A stretch of DNA of 64,000 bases from Eubacterium sp. AB3007 (GTDB taxonomy: Bacteria > Bacillota > Clostridia > Peptostreptococcales > Anaerovoracaceae), in assembly GCF_000688015.1 (NCBI RefSeq), contig NZ_JIAD01000001.1, forward strand, positions 434,001-498,000. Reading direction: 5' to 3'. Of the stretch, positions 1 through 9,185 are shown piece by piece (position 1 is the stretch's first letter; every line of letters begins with the position of its first letter). The position numbers and the translations under genes are program-made. The notes under the pieces were generated by a model. It saw nothing but the letters and a program-made list of their open reading frames with translations, did not search any database and was not told where the DNA came from.

Positions 1-1
1 C

Positions 2-325
2 GGAGTAGAACTGGGCGGTGGGAGCATCCGTATCCATGATAGCGAGCTTCAGGCCAAGATGTTCGATATCCTTGGCATCTCCAAGGAAGAGAGTCAGAAG
101 AAATTCGGGTTCCTGCTGGAAGCGTTCCGCTATGGAACTCCGCCGCACGGTGGTATCGCCTACGGCCTGGACCGCATGGTCATGCTCCTGGCCGGCGAGT
201 CCAGCATCCGAGAAGTCATGGCCTTCCCGAAGAACCAAAACGCCCAGTGCATGGTAAGCGATGCGCCGAATGCAGTCGATACAGCACAGCTGGCGGAACT
301 TGGCATCGGGCTTTGTGATGAATAA
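2..325 (+). CDS. aspS: Aspartyl-tRNA synthetase, C-terminal part (5' end outside window)
   Basis: The frame is open from the window edge to a TAA stop. It encodes the class II catalytic end of AspRS, which charges tRNA-Asp with aspartate in the cytoplasm. Visible family features are [13 protein letters not shown] (motif 2/3 region) and [14 protein letters not shown] (class II motif 3 with its ATP-binding Arg), followed by the usual FPKNQNAQC segment. About 107 residues are present, so most of the protein lies upstream. The stop overlaps the nadD start by 8 bases, suggesting coupling. The synthetase could be discriminating (Asp only) or non-discriminating (Asp/Asn); the missing N-terminal part would decide this. 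Confidence 0.95.
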   Translation, partial: GVELGGGSIRIHDSELQAKMFDILGISKEESQKKFGFLLEAFRYGTPPHGGIAYGLDRMVMLLAGESSIREVMAFPKNQNAQCMVSDAPNAVDTAQLAELGIGLCDE

Positions 326-920
326 CATCGGTGTATTGGGAGGCACCTTCGACCCATTCCATCTGGGGCATCTTTCCATTGCGGAAGCAGCGCTGAATGA
401 ACTCGGGTTCGACCGGATCCTGTTGATGCCTGCCAAAGTCAGTCCTTTCAAGGTAGGACGAAAAATGGCGGCAGAGGCGGATAGGATCAACATGGTGCGC
501 TGCGTGGCGGCACACTACGATAAGTTGGATGTGACGACCATCGAGACAGATGCCAGGAGGGTTTCCTATACCTACAAGACCATGAAGGCTCTGGGAAAAC
601 AGTATCCGGGAGCACGCCTATGGTTTATAATGGGAGCCGACTCCCTGCTCAGTCTGGAGGACTGGTACAAGGGAAAGGACCTGCTCAGGGAATACGATTT
701 TGTGCTGGCGCCGCGGCCTGGGTATGATCTGCTTGAGGTGGACGAGAAGATTCGCTACTTCATGGACACCTACCGGACGGAGATCCGCGTGCTCCACAAC
801 AAGCTGGTGGATGTTTCTTCCACGGAGATCAAAAAAATGATTCATGAAGGAAAAGACATCCGGCACCTGGTTCCCGAGGAGGTGGGGGATTACATCTATG
901 AACACGGCATCTATCATTGA
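318..920 (+). CDS. nadD: Nicotinate-nucleotide adenylyltransferase
   Basis: The product transfers the AMP moiety of ATP to nicotinate mononucleotide to make deamido-NAD, a late step of NAD synthesis. The 200-residue protein opens with [19 protein letters not shown], carrying the GGTFDP-x-HxGH nucleotidyltransferase motif, and has the family SSTEIKKMI segment near the C terminus (ISSTxIR in relatives). An earlier in-frame start at 261 exists, but it would add 19 residues inside aspS and before the conserved first strand, so the ATG at 318 is preferred. It overlaps aspS by 8 bases and yqeK by 23, the common nadD-yqeK-rsfS order of Firmicutes. Confidence 0.95.
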   Translation: MNNIGVLGGTFDPFHLGHLSIAEAALNELGFDRILLMPAKVSPFKVGRKMAAEADRINMVRCVAAHYDKLDVTTIETDARRVSYTYKTMKALGKQYPGARLWFIMGADSLLSLEDWYKGKDLLREYDFVLAPRPGYDLLEVDEKIRYFMDTYRTEIRVLHNKLVDVSSTEIKKMIHEGKDIRHLVPEEVGDYIYEHGIYH

Positions 921-1488
921 GTATCTTGATGCGCATATGTCCGAGAAACGGCGTAAACATACAGAAGGGGTGCGGGATACAGCGATGGAATTGGCCCGCA
1001 GATATGGTGCAGACGAGGCGAAAGCCGAGATCGCTGCGCTCTGCCATGACATATACCGCGGTGTGCCGGTAGAGGAGCTGGATCGCATGGTCACAGAACT
1101 CGGCCTGGACAAAGCCCGGTATCTGGGGAACGCCAATCTCTCTCACGGGAAACTGGCGGAACAGATGCTCCCAGAATTGTTCGGGATCGAAGACAGGGAT
1201 ATCCTGAACGCTGTCAGCTACCATACCACGGGACGAGCCGGTATGTCAGTCCTTGAGAAGGTCGTTTTTCTGGCAGATGCCATAGAACCCAACAGGGATT
1301 ATCCCGGTGTAGAGGAGCTTCGCCGGGTCACGGAAGATAGTCTGGACCTCGGGTGCTACCGATCGCTGACAGGGACGATTCGTCATCTGGAGGAACAGGG
1401 GATGGGGCCTGCGGACATCGATCCGGACACCCTGAAAGCGGCAGACTATTTCAGAGGAATATTGGAGAAGAAAGATCATGGAAAATAA
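898..1488 (+). CDS. yqeK: YqeK-type HD-domain dinucleoside tetraphosphatase
   Basis: This is a 196-residue HD-domain phosphohydrolase of the YqeK family, whose characterised members split diadenosine tetraphosphate symmetrically into two ADP. Metal-ligand candidates are visible: H in KRRKHTEGV, the HD pair in ALCHDIYRG, H in NLSHGKLAE, H in VSYHTTGRAGMS and D in VFLADAIEPNRDYPGV, the last being a strong YqeK signature. The start is the ATG at 898, inside the nadD end; a longer frame from 844 would overlap nadD further without adding family sequence. It is followed by rsfS with an 11-base overlap, the usual Firmicute neighbourhood. Confidence 0.93.
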   Translation: MNTASIIEYLDAHMSEKRRKHTEGVRDTAMELARRYGADEAKAEIAALCHDIYRGVPVEELDRMVTELGLDKARYLGNANLSHGKLAEQMLPELFGIEDRDILNAVSYHTTGRAGMSVLEKVVFLADAIEPNRDYPGVEELRRVTEDSLDLGCYRSLTGTIRHLEEQGMGPADIDPDTLKAADYFRGILEKKDHGK

Positions 1489-1822
1489 AGAAATGGCATT
1501 GCTGGCTGCCACAACGCTCAGCAAGAAGAAAGGCATTGACATCAAACTCATCGATGTCGCCGAGAAATCATCCTTTGCGGATTACCTGATCATCGCCAGC
1601 GGCGGTTCCGACCGACAGGTGGGAGCATTGTCCGATGCGGTAGAGGACGCATTTGAAGAGAACGGGATCACGCCCAAGAGCATCGCAGGAAAGCATAATT
1701 CCGGATGGATCCTGATGGATTACGGTGATGTGATCGTGAACATATTCAATCCAGAACTCCGGGAGCGTTATAACCTGGAGAATATCTGGGGAGACTGTAC
1801 ATTTATTGAATTTGAGGAGTAA
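1478..1822 (+). CDS. rsfS: Ribosomal silencing factor RsfS
   Basis: The 114-residue product belongs to the RsfS/Iojap (DUF143) family, which binds ribosomal protein L14 and blocks joining of the subunits when nutrients are short. The family core is clear: DVAEKSSFADYLIIASGGSDRQ near residues 25-45, then GWILMDYGDVIVNIF (residues 75-90) and the closing ERYNLENIWGD. The length fits the family. The gene overlaps yqeK by 11 bases and ends 6 bases before leuS, so it is probably co-transcribed with nadD and leuS. Confidence 0.95.
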   Translation: MENKEMALLAATTLSKKKGIDIKLIDVAEKSSFADYLIIASGGSDRQVGALSDAVEDAFEENGITPKSIAGKHNSGWILMDYGDVIVNIFNPELRERYNLENIWGDCTFIEFEE

Positions 1823-1828
1823 GGATCG

Positions 1829-4303
1829 ATGGACGAAAGATACGAATTTAAGAAAATCGAAGCGAAATGGCAGAAATACTGGGAGGAGAATGATAGTTTC
1901 CGGACAGTTGAAAATCCAGATAAGGAGAAATACTATGTTCTGGAAATGTTTCCATATCCCTCAGGAAAACTGCACATGGGACATGTGCGTAACTACTCCA
2001 TCGGCGATGTAGTGGCAAGATTCAAGACCATGCAGGGATATAACGTCCTTCATCCCATGGGGTTTGACTCCTTCGGACTTCCGGCAGAAAATGCCGCAAT
2101 CAAGCACGGTGTTGAACCGTCCACATGGACCTGGGACAACATCCATGAGATGGAAGCCCAGTTGAAGCAGCTTGGCCTCTCTTATGACTGGAACCGAGAA
2201 GTGCAGACCTGTAACCCGGAGTACTACAAGTGGATGCAGTGGATCTTCATCCAGTTCTTCAAGAAGGGACTGGCTTACAAGAAAGAAAACCCAGTCAACT
2301 GGTGCCCGAGCTGCCAGACTGTGCTGGCCAATGAGCAGGTTGTGGATGGTTGCTGCGAGCGCTGCCACACCCCTGTAGGAAAGAAGAACCTCTCCCAGTG
2401 GTATTTCAAGATCACCGATTATGCAGACAGACTGTTGGCAAACCTGGATCAGCTGGAGGGCTGGCCGAGCAAGGTGAAGACCATGCAGGAGAACTGGATC
2501 GGCAAGTCCCACGGTGCCAACATCCGTTTCCAGATCGCAGAGACCGATTTGGAACTGGAAGTCTACACCACCAGAGCAGATACCCTGTTCGGGTGTACCT
2601 ATATGGTCATGGCACCGGAGCATCCATATGTGCTGCAGTTGGTAGAGGGAACGGAATATGAGCAGCCTGTAAAGGAATACATTGATCGCTGTCAGCACAT
2701 GAACGAGATCGAGCGTACTTCCACCACGAACGAGAAGACCGGTGTCTATATCGGAAAGAACGCTGTCAACCCCGTCAACGGGAAGGAAGTTCCCATTTTC
2801 ATTTCCGATTACGTTCTCATGGGATATGGAACAGGAGCTATCATGGCTGTTCCTGCTCATGACCAGCGAGACTTTGATTTTGCAAAGAAATTCGATCTGG
2901 AGATCATCCCGGTCGTCGATACCGAGGATCCCTCTATCGATGTGAACGATCTGAAGGAGGCCTTTGCGGCAGAAGGGACCATGATCAACTCCGGTAAGTT
3001 TACCGGTATGAACAACCGGGAAGCGATTCCGGCGATGATCGAGTGGCTGGCATCGGAAGGAATTGGCGAGAAGAAAGTCAACTACAAACTTCGTGACTGG
3101 CTGATCTCCCGTCAGAGATACTGGGGGACACCGATCCCGATGATCTATTGCCAGGAGTGTGGATGGGTGCCTGAGAAAGAAGAGAACCTGCCGGTATTGT
3201 TGCCCACTGATGTGGAGTTTACCGGAAAGGGAGAGTCTCCGTTGACCACCTCGGCTACCTTTGCAGATTGTACATGCCCGCGCTGCGGCAAGAAAGCCAA
3301 GCGGGAGATGGATACCATGGACACCTTCCTGGATTCTTCCTGGTACTTCCTGCGCTACTGTGATCCAAAGAACGAGAAGGAAGCCTTTGCCAGGGAGAAG
3401 ACTGATTATTGGATGAACGTGGATCAGTACATCGGTGGTGTAGAACATGCGATCCTGCACCTGATGTATGCCCGTTTCTTCCAGATGGCTCTGCATGATC
3501 TCGGCCTGGTTCGGGATGAAGAGCCCTTTGCCAACCTGTTGACACAGGGAATGGTCAACAAGGATGGTCACAAGATGAGTAAATCTCTGGGTAACGTGGT
3601 AAGCCCGGAGGAGATTATAGACAAGTATGGAGCAGATACAGCGCGTCTGTTCATCCTGTTCGCTGCACCGCCGGAAAAGGAACTCGACTGGAGCGATGCC
3701 GGCGTAGAAGGAAGCTACCGTTTCCTCGGTCGCGTATGGAGGCTTGTTTATGACTTTGTTGCTGCAAACGGAGCGATTGGCGAAGAGAAGTTCCAGATCC
3801 GCGGTGACGAAGACAAAAAGTTAAATTACAAGTTGAATGAGACGATCAAGAGAGTTACGAGCGATATCAGTGGACGTTTTAACTTCAATACCGCCATCAG
3901 TGCCATTATGGAACTGGTCAATGAAATGTATCGGTATAATAAACAGAAGGAGATCAATGTACCTCTGATGCGGCATGCCATCACAGAACTGGTGACGATG
4001 CTGGCACCCTTCACCCCCCATATCTGCGAGGAGATGTGGAAGGCACTGGGACACGAGGAGTCCCTGGTCAAGGTCGCCTGGCCGGTCTGTGACGAAAGCG
4101 CACTGGTCAAGGATGAGATCACCATCATCGTGCAGATCAATGGGAAACTGAAGGAAAGACTCAGCGTACCCAGCGGTTTGTCAAAGGATGAGCTGGAGGC
4201 AGCAGTGACCGGAAGTGAGGAGGTCGGCGAGCTGCTTGCAGGTAAGAATGTCGTAAAGACCATCGTGGTTCCCGGAAAGCTTGTAAACTTTGTCGTCAAG
4301 TAA
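1829..4303 (+). CDS. leuS: Leucyl-tRNA synthetase
   Basis: A full-length (824 residues) class I synthetase that charges tRNA-Leu. The HIGH motif appears as HMGH at residues 49-52 ([11 protein letters not shown]) and the KMSKS loop at residues 582-586. A Cys-rich insert with CPSC and CERC pairs near residues 155-180 resembles the zinc module of bacterial LeuRS. The CP1 editing domain is present ([20 protein letters not shown] and [17 protein letters not shown] with the editing Asp). The gene sits 6 bases after rsfS, leaving no room for a T-box leader; any regulation must come from upstream. It ends 12 bases before the RNase J gene. Confidence 0.98.
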   Translation: MDERYEFKKIEAKWQKYWEENDSFRTVENPDKEKYYVLEMFPYPSGKLHMGHVRNYSIGDVVARFKTMQGYNVLHPMGFDSFGLPAENAAIKHGVEPSTWTWDNIHEMEAQLKQLGLSYDWNREVQTCNPEYYKWMQWIFIQFFKKGLAYKKENPVNWCPSCQTVLANEQVVDGCCERCHTPVGKKNLSQWYFKITDYADRLLANLDQLEGWPSKVKTMQENWIGKSHGANIRFQIAETDLELEVYTTRADTLFGCTYMVMAPEHPYVLQLVEGTEYEQPVKEYIDRCQHMNEIERTSTTNEKTGVYIGKNAVNPVNGKEVPIFISDYVLMGYGTGAIMAVPAHDQRDFDFAKKFDLEIIPVVDTEDPSIDVNDLKEAFAAEGTMINSGKFTGMNNREAIPAMIEWLASEGIGEKKVNYKLRDWLISRQRYWGTPIPMIYCQECGWVPEKEENLPVLLPTDVEFTGKGESPLTTSATFADCTCPRCGKKAKREMDTMDTFLDSSWYFLRYCDPKNEKEAFAREKTDYWMNVDQYIGGVEHAILHLMYARFFQMALHDLGLVRDEEPFANLLTQGMVNKDGHKMSKSLGNVVSPEEIIDKYGADTARLFILFAAPPEKELDWSDAGVEGSYRFLGRVWRLVYDFVAANGAIGEEKFQIRGDEDKKLNYKLNETIKRVTSDISGRFNFNTAISAIMELVNEMYRYNKQKEINVPLMRHAITELVTMLAPFTPHICEEMWKALGHEESLVKVAWPVCDESALVKDEITIIVQINGKLKERLSVPSGLSKDELEAAVTGSEEVGELLAGKNVVKTIVVPGKLVNFVVK

Positions 4304-4315
4304 GGGGATTTATGA

Positions 4316-6295
4316 ATGAGAGATAACAATCATGGTTCCGGAAAGGCGCCCAGAAGGAGAGCGCCTTCTTCCGGTGTTCTGAGGGGGAGAAACAAACCCG
4401 CAGGGCAAAAGAAAACAACACACAGAGGCGGTGAGACAGGGTCCGGCCTGATCCTGAATGATACCATCGCGCTGGGGAAGGAACTGGGGCTGAAGGAGCG
4501 TAAACGCACCTCATCTAAGAAGCCACCGTTCCTCATGGGCATGTCCAAGCAGACTGAGGGGCATGCGCAGGAGAGGAGGACCCATGCACCAGCGCCACAG
4601 AAGAAAAAGGCGCCTCAGAAAAAGTCTTCCTCCAAGAAAAAGGCCGATAACCTGAAGATCTTCCCCATCGGGGGACTGAACGAAATCGGAAAGAACATGA
4701 CTGCGCTTGAATACAGGAATCAGATCCTGATCATCGACTGCGGCATGTCTTTCCCTGAAGACGAGATGTACGGGATCGATGTAGTGATTCCGGACTATAC
4801 TTATATCGTAGAGAACGCCAAGAAAGTCATGGGTGTCATCATTACCCATGGACATGAGGACCACATCGGCGGCGTGCCCTATCTGCTGAAGAAGATCAAA
4901 GCACCGATCTATGGCACAAAGCTGCCACTGGGGCTGATCAAGCACAAACTGGAGGAGCACGGACTGAAGGGAGATCTGCGGCCGATCAGCGCCGGAGAAT
5001 CCTTCAAGGTGGGCTACTTTAATGTCGAGGCCATCCGAACCACACATTCTATCGCGGATGCGATCTGCCTCTGTATCGAGACACCGGCAGCCAGAGTCTT
5101 CCACACGGGAGATTTCAAGATCGACTATACTCCAGTGGATGGAGAACCTATTGATTTCAGCAAGCTGGCAGAGATCGGAGGGCGTGGCGTAGATCTTCTG
5201 ATGGCGGACAGCACCAATGTGCTCCGTCCCGGGTTCACACCTTCAGAGAAAGTGGTAGGAGAGACTCTGGACAAGATCTTTGAAAATGCCAGGAAGCGTA
5301 TCATCATCGCGACTTTCTCTTCAAACGTACACAGGGTCCAAAAGATCATAGAACTGGCGATCAAGCACGGCAGGAGGTTTACAGTGTCGGGCAGATCCAT
5401 GGAAAATGTGGTCAACCTGGCCATCGAGCTAGGGTACCTGCATTTCCCAAAGAATGCCTATGTGGAGCTCAACAAGGCGAACAGTGTTCCGGACAAGGAA
5501 CTGGTCATCATTACCACAGGAAGCCAGGGAGAACCGATGTCCGCACTCTCCAGAATCGCTTCCGGAGAGCACCGAAACGTAAAACTCAAGAAGGGGGACA
5601 TGGTTATCCTTTCTTCCACGCCGGTACCCGGTAACGAAAAGAGCGTGACCAATGTTGTAAACCGTCTGTATGAAAAGGACGTGGAGGTGATCTACAACGA
5701 CATTGCGGATATCCACGTATCCGGCCACGCCTGTCAGGAAGAACTGAAACTGATCCATTCTCTGATCAAACCAAGGTTCTTTATGCCGGTGCACGGTGAA
5801 CACAGACACCTGATCCGCCACGCACAGCTCGCTATGGAACTGGGCATGAAGAAAGATAACATCTTCGTTTTGGAGAACGGCGATCAGTTGACCCTTGACC
5901 GAAAGAAAGCCATCCAGTTCAGCCATGTCATCAGCGCTGAAGATATCATGGTAGATGGACTGGGCGTTGGTGACATCGGAAGTGTGGTTCTGAAGGACCG
6001 GAAACAATTGTCCGAGTCCGGCCTTATCATCATCGCCGCTTCCGTGGACAGAAGAGCCGGGTTGCTCCTATCCGGACCGGAAATCGTCAGCCGCGGTTTT
6101 GTGTACATGAAGGAGCATGAGGCGCTGGTGGAGCGCATACGGGATAGAGCGCAGAATTCCATCGAGCACCACCTGAACAGCGGAAGCCGGGATTTCAATT
6201 CTCTGAAGAGCAATGTCCGGGACGATATGCGCAGGTTTATCTTCAGTGAGACCAAGCGAAGCCCGGTGATCCTTCCTATATTTTTGGAAGCATAG
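4316..6295 (+). CDS. rnj: Ribonuclease J with a long basic N-terminal extension
   Basis: The product is a metallo-beta-lactamase/beta-CASP ribonuclease that acts as a 5'-to-3' exonuclease and endonuclease in mRNA turnover and rRNA maturation. The catalytic core starts near residue 113 (LKIFPIGGLNEIGKNM) and carries the zinc motif HGHEDHIGG at 178-186, then TTHSIADA, HTGDFKID and a C-terminal MPVHGEHRHL segment. At 659 residues it is about 100 longer than typical RNase J. The extra N-terminal portion is rich in Lys, Arg, Ser and Pro and looks disordered. A start near residue 74 or 76 (MGMSKQ) is possible, but a GGGG-type ribosome site just upstream of 4316 supports the long form. Confidence 0.93.
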   Translation: MRDNNHGSGKAPRRRAPSSGVLRGRNKPAGQKKTTHRGGETGSGLILNDTIALGKELGLKERKRTSSKKPPFLMGMSKQTEGHAQERRTHAPAPQKKKAPQKKSSSKKKADNLKIFPIGGLNEIGKNMTALEYRNQILIIDCGMSFPEDEMYGIDVVIPDYTYIVENAKKVMGVIITHGHEDHIGGVPYLLKKIKAPIYGTKLPLGLIKHKLEEHGLKGDLRPISAGESFKVGYFNVEAIRTTHSIADAICLCIETPAARVFHTGDFKIDYTPVDGEPIDFSKLAEIGGRGVDLLMADSTNVLRPGFTPSEKVVGETLDKIFENARKRIIIATFSSNVHRVQKIIELAIKHGRRFTVSGRSMENVVNLAIELGYLHFPKNAYVELNKANSVPDKELVIITTGSQGEPMSALSRIASGEHRNVKLKKGDMVILSSTPVPGNEKSVTNVVNRLYEKDVEVIYNDIADIHVSGHACQEELKLIHSLIKPRFFMPVHGEHRHLIRHAQLAMELGMKKDNIFVLENGDQLTLDRKKAIQFSHVISAEDIMVDGLGVGDIGSVVLKDRKQLSESGLIIIAASVDRRAGLLLSGPEIVSRGFVYMKEHEALVERIRDRAQNSIEHHLNSGSRDFNSLKSNVRDDMRRFIFSETKRSPVILPIFLEA

Positions 6296-6307
6296 AAAGG
6301 AGATTCT

Positions 6308-6646
6308 ATGAACGTATATGAGCAGGCTCATGGTCTCGCCGCAGCCATTAAGGCATCGGAGGAGTTCCGTCAGTTCGATGAACTCCGGAAGAGGGTAGAG
6401 GCCAATCCTGATCTGAATGGGATGATCAAGGATTACGAACGCAAACAGATGGAGTTTCAGGCAAAACAAATGACAGGGGAGATGTCGGCAGAGAATATGC
6501 AGCAGCAGATGTCCGATCTATATGCAGTGGTCATGAAGGACCCTCTGGCCGCCCAGTATCTGCAGGCGCAGATGCGTTTCTCCGTCATGATGGCAGATGT
6601 CTATAAGATCCTCGGAGATGCAATGGGTATTGGCAATCCATTCTGA
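6308..6646 (+). CDS. ylbF: YlbF/YmcA-family protein
   Basis: A 112-residue helical protein of the Com_YlbF family. In Bacillus subtilis YlbF works with YmcA and YaaT in a complex that guides RNase Y and affects competence, biofilm and sporulation. The features are a helical region with EEFRQFDELRKRVEANPDLN, the central KDYERKQMEFQ helix and a C-terminal helix ending at GNPF. A clear AAAGGAG lies 7 bases before the ATG. Lying 12 bases after an RNase J gene fits a role in RNA turnover, but only the family is certain; which paralogue it corresponds to is not. Confidence 0.85.
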   Translation: MNVYEQAHGLAAAIKASEEFRQFDELRKRVEANPDLNGMIKDYERKQMEFQAKQMTGEMSAENMQQQMSDLYAVVMKDPLAAQYLQAQMRFSVMMADVYKILGDAMGIGNPF

Positions 6647-6658
6647 TTGTGGTACAAT
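6630..6658 (+). promoter_or_regulatory. Promoter of efp
   Basis: TTGGCA (6630-6635) and TACAAT (6653-6658) are separated by exactly 17 bp, each one mismatch from the sigma-A consensus. The -35 lies inside the end of the ylbF-type gene and the predicted start is near 6665, about 45 bases before the efp ATG. Confidence 0.7.
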
Positions 6659-6710
6659 AGATATGTTTAGAGGATATAACGTATTACAGAATTGAAAGAG
6701 AGACAGAGAT

Positions 6711-7271
6711 ATGATCACAGCAGGAGATTTCAGAAAAGGTATCACCTTTGAGATGAATGGGGATCCACATGTCGTTATCGATTTCCAGCATGTCAAGCCG
6801 GGTAAGGGCGCTGCTTTTGTCAGAACCAAACATAAGAACATTCTGACCGGAGCCATCAAGGAAGAGGCCTTCAACCCCAGTGACAAGTTCCCGAAGGCGC
6901 ACATCGACACCAAGCAGATGCAGTATCTGTATAACGACGGTGAGTTGTACTACTTCATGGATCAGGAAACCTTCGAACAGGTGCCCATCAGTCATGAGGA
7001 CGTGGAAGAGGCTATGAAATACCTTAGAGAGAACGATGTGGCTACCATCAAGTTCTACAACGGTTCCCCGTTCCAGGTGGAAGCGCCGAACTTCGTTGAT
7101 CTGGAAGTCATTGACTGTGAGCCGGGCGTGAAGGGCGATACCGCCACCAACGTCACCAAGGCAGCCACTGTGGAGACCGGTGCCGTGATCCAGGTGCCTA
7201 TCTTCATCGAGACAGGAGAGCGCATCCAGATCGATACCAGATCCGGTGAGTACCTTGGAAGATCCAAGTAA
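6711..7271 (+). CDS. efp: Elongation factor P
   Basis: The 186-residue protein binds stalled ribosomes at the E site and promotes peptide bond formation at polyproline stretches. All three beta-barrel domains are present, with the N-terminal loop KPGKGAAF placing a Lys at position 32, the residue that is modified in Bacillus and many other bacteria. The C-terminal signature [11 protein letters not shown] is intact. No EpmA/EpmB-type modifying enzyme lies nearby. It has its own promoter upstream, and two hairpins separate it from mltG. Confidence 0.97.
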   Translation: MITAGDFRKGITFEMNGDPHVVIDFQHVKPGKGAAFVRTKHKNILTGAIKEEAFNPSDKFPKAHIDTKQMQYLYNDGELYYFMDQETFEQVPISHEDVEEAMKYLRENDVATIKFYNGSPFQVEAPNFVDLEVIDCEPGVKGDTATNVTKAATVETGAVIQVPIFIETGERIQIDTRSGEYLGRSK

Positions 7272-7275
7272 TATA

Positions 7276-7356
7276 CCATCTTTTTTACAAGATGGCCCCG
7301 AACCTTGTCAATTAAAGTTTGGAAACTCAACACAGGGGCATTTTCTATGCCCCTGT
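7276..7356 (+). promoter_or_regulatory. Two hairpins between efp and mltG, possible terminator or attenuator
   Basis: Hairpin 1 pairs CCATCTT (7276-7282) with AAGATGG (7289-7295). Hairpin 2 is stronger: ACAGGGGCAT (7332-7341) with ATGCCCCTGT (7347-7356), a 10-bp perfect stem and 5-base loop. It is followed by TTGTAGTATT, a poor U-tract, so it may terminate only partly. GCCCC at 7295-7299 can also pair with GGGGC at 7335-7339, giving an alternative fold that would break hairpin 2. No promoter was seen between hairpin 2 and mltG. Confidence 0.6.
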
Positions 7357-7377
7357 TTGTAGTATTGGAGAAACTAT

Positions 7378-8490
7378 ATGAGTAAACAGAATAGAATGAT
7401 GGAAAATGACAATACCGGCTTCTTTGCCAGCATCGGTCTGAAAACGCGGATCGTGATGCTGGTTCTTGCCGTGATGCTTGTCATGTCCTTTGGTCTGATC
7501 ATCTACGCCAAGAGCCTCGGTGGCGCCTGCATGGATCCGGATGCTACCAAGAAAGTGACCGTGGAAGTGGAACCTGGATCTACCACAGATTCTATCGGCG
7601 ATCTGCTGGAAGAGAAGGGGATCGTGAATGATGCTACCGTGTTCAAGTTCTTCACCGTCTACAAGAAATACGACGGGTTATATCAGGCAGGTGTATACGC
7701 ATTATCTCCTTCCATGACCAACGATGAGATCGCTACGATCCTGAAGGAAGGGAAGACCAATACGACATCCTTCACCATCCCAGAGGGTTTCACAGAATAT
7801 GAAACTGCCGAGCGTCTGGCCAAGAACAAGATCGCAGAGGAACAGGAATTCATCAACACCCTGGAGAATGGCAAGTTTCGAAAGGAGTACAGTTTCCTGA
7901 AAGGGGCCCAGAAGAACAAGCATTATCTGGAGGGGTTTCTGTTTCCAGATACCTACACAGTGACGGTGGGCGCTGACAACGAAACGATCATCCGTGCCAT
8001 GCTGGACCGTTTCCAGGAGGTGATCGGAGATGACCAGAAGACACGAGCCGAGAAGATGGGTTACTCGTTGAATGATATCATCATCGTGGCCTCCATCATC
8101 GAGAAGGAAGCAGCTGTGGATAAGGACAGAGAAAAAGTCGCCAGCGTGATCTACAACCGGCTGAAGATCGATATGCCCCTTCAGATGGATTCCACCGTGC
8201 AGTATGTACGAAGCTTTGACAAGGAGCGCAAGAAGGACCTGACCTACGAGGATATCGAGGTGGATTCTGAATACAACACTTATAAGAATCCGGGACTTCC
8301 TCCGGGACCCATTTGCAGTCCCGGAAAGGCTTCCATCGAGGCGGCACTGAATCCTGCGAACACGAAGTATCTTTACTTCATCCTCAGTGACAAACTGGAC
8401 GATTCCATGGCATTTTCCAAGGACTATGACCAGTTCCTGAAGGATAAGGATGCTTACTACGCTGCCAGAGATGCCGCGGAGAAGGATTGA
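7378..8490 (+). CDS. mltG: Endolytic murein transglycosylase MltG
   Basis: A 370-residue YceG-like membrane protein that cuts nascent glycan strands and thereby sets their length. It has a short cytoplasmic tail, one membrane segment at about residues 21-43 (VMLVLAVMLVMSFGLIIY), a LysM-like stretch (VEPGSTTDSIGDLLEEKG), and the catalytic domain with IVASIIEKEAAVDKDR, whose Glu is the family catalytic residue, plus YNTYKNPGLPPGPICSPG. The gene lies 21 bases after a terminator-like hairpin. Its stop shares one base with the following ATG. Confidence 0.95.
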   Translation: MSKQNRMMENDNTGFFASIGLKTRIVMLVLAVMLVMSFGLIIYAKSLGGACMDPDATKKVTVEVEPGSTTDSIGDLLEEKGIVNDATVFKFFTVYKKYDGLYQAGVYALSPSMTNDEIATILKEGKTNTTSFTIPEGFTEYETAERLAKNKIAEEQEFINTLENGKFRKEYSFLKGAQKNKHYLEGFLFPDTYTVTVGADNETIIRAMLDRFQEVIGDDQKTRAEKMGYSLNDIIIVASIIEKEAAVDKDREKVASVIYNRLKIDMPLQMDSTVQYVRSFDKERKKDLTYEDIEVDSEYNTYKNPGLPPGPICSPGKASIEAALNPANTKYLYFILSDKLDDSMAFSKDYDQFLKDKDAYYAARDAAEKD

Positions 8491-9185
8491 TGGATATCGT
8501 AGATAAGGAGATACGGGATTTTTTTCTGAGCAGTTACCAGCCACCGCATCCCATGCTCCTGTCTTTGCGGCAGCAGGGGGAACGCGCTCTGGTGCCCATC
8601 ATTATGAGAGATACGGAGTCGGTACTTGGGATGCTCCTTCGGATGAAAAGACCTTCCAGGATTCTGGAAGTAGGGACAGCCATCGGCTATTCAGCCATGT
8701 TTTTCGCCCTATCTTGTCCGGAGGCAGAGGTGTACACCATCGAGCAGGATCCACAGGTGTTCCGGAGCGCCAGAGCTAATATCCAAGCGGCAGGACTGGA
8801 TCACAGGATCCACAGCCTTTTGGGAGATGGTGCGGAGGAGATCGACAAGCTGCGTGACAAAGGGATCAACGGGTTCGATCTCGTGTTTCTGGACGCAGGA
8901 AAAAGCCATTACCGGCGTTTTCTGGACAGTGCATTGGCCGTGATCGCCTCGGAAGCTCTGATAGTGGCAGATAACATCCTGATTCACGGCATGACAGTGG
9001 CAGAAGCGGCGGATCCCAGACGAAAACATCTGACCAACGTACGGAAGATGCGGGAGTACCTGGACTACGTACTCACAGAAGAGAACATGATGACTACACT
9101 GCTCCCGGTGGGGGACGGTCTTGCGATAACGGAAATAAGAACACATGAACAAAATCGAACTGCTGGCTCCGGCCGGCGACCTTGA
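8490..9185 (+). CDS. O-methyltransferase family 3 (YrrM-like)
   Basis: A 231-residue SAM-dependent methyltransferase of the caffeoyl-CoA O-methyltransferase-like family. The SAM-binding motif I is ILEVGTAIGYSAMFFA, followed by YTIEQDPQ (acidic ribose contact) and FDLVFLDAGKSHYRRF (catalytic/metal Asp region). The start is the ATG at 8490 sharing one base with the mltG stop; a TTG one codon earlier is possible. In Bacillus the relative YrrM sits next to mltG and the U32 genes and methylates 5-hydroxyuridine at the tRNA wobble position; the same neighbours here suggest that role, but this is inference from context. Confidence 0.85.
   Translation: MDIVDKEIRDFFLSSYQPPHPMLLSLRQQGERALVPIIMRDTESVLGMLLRMKRPSRILEVGTAIGYSAMFFALSCPEAEVYTIEQDPQVFRSARANIQAAGLDHRIHSLLGDGAEEIDKLRDKGINGFDLVFLDAGKSHYRRFLDSALAVIASEALIVADNILIHGMTVAEAADPRRKHLTNVRKMREYLDYVLTEENMMTTLLPVGDGLAITEIRTHEQNRTAGSGRRP

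Noticed and set aside
1961..3571. Long open frame on the minus strand, 536 codons
   Set aside because: It lies wholly antisense to leuS, whose protein is strongly conserved along its length. No ribosome site or promoter, and the translation resembles no family.
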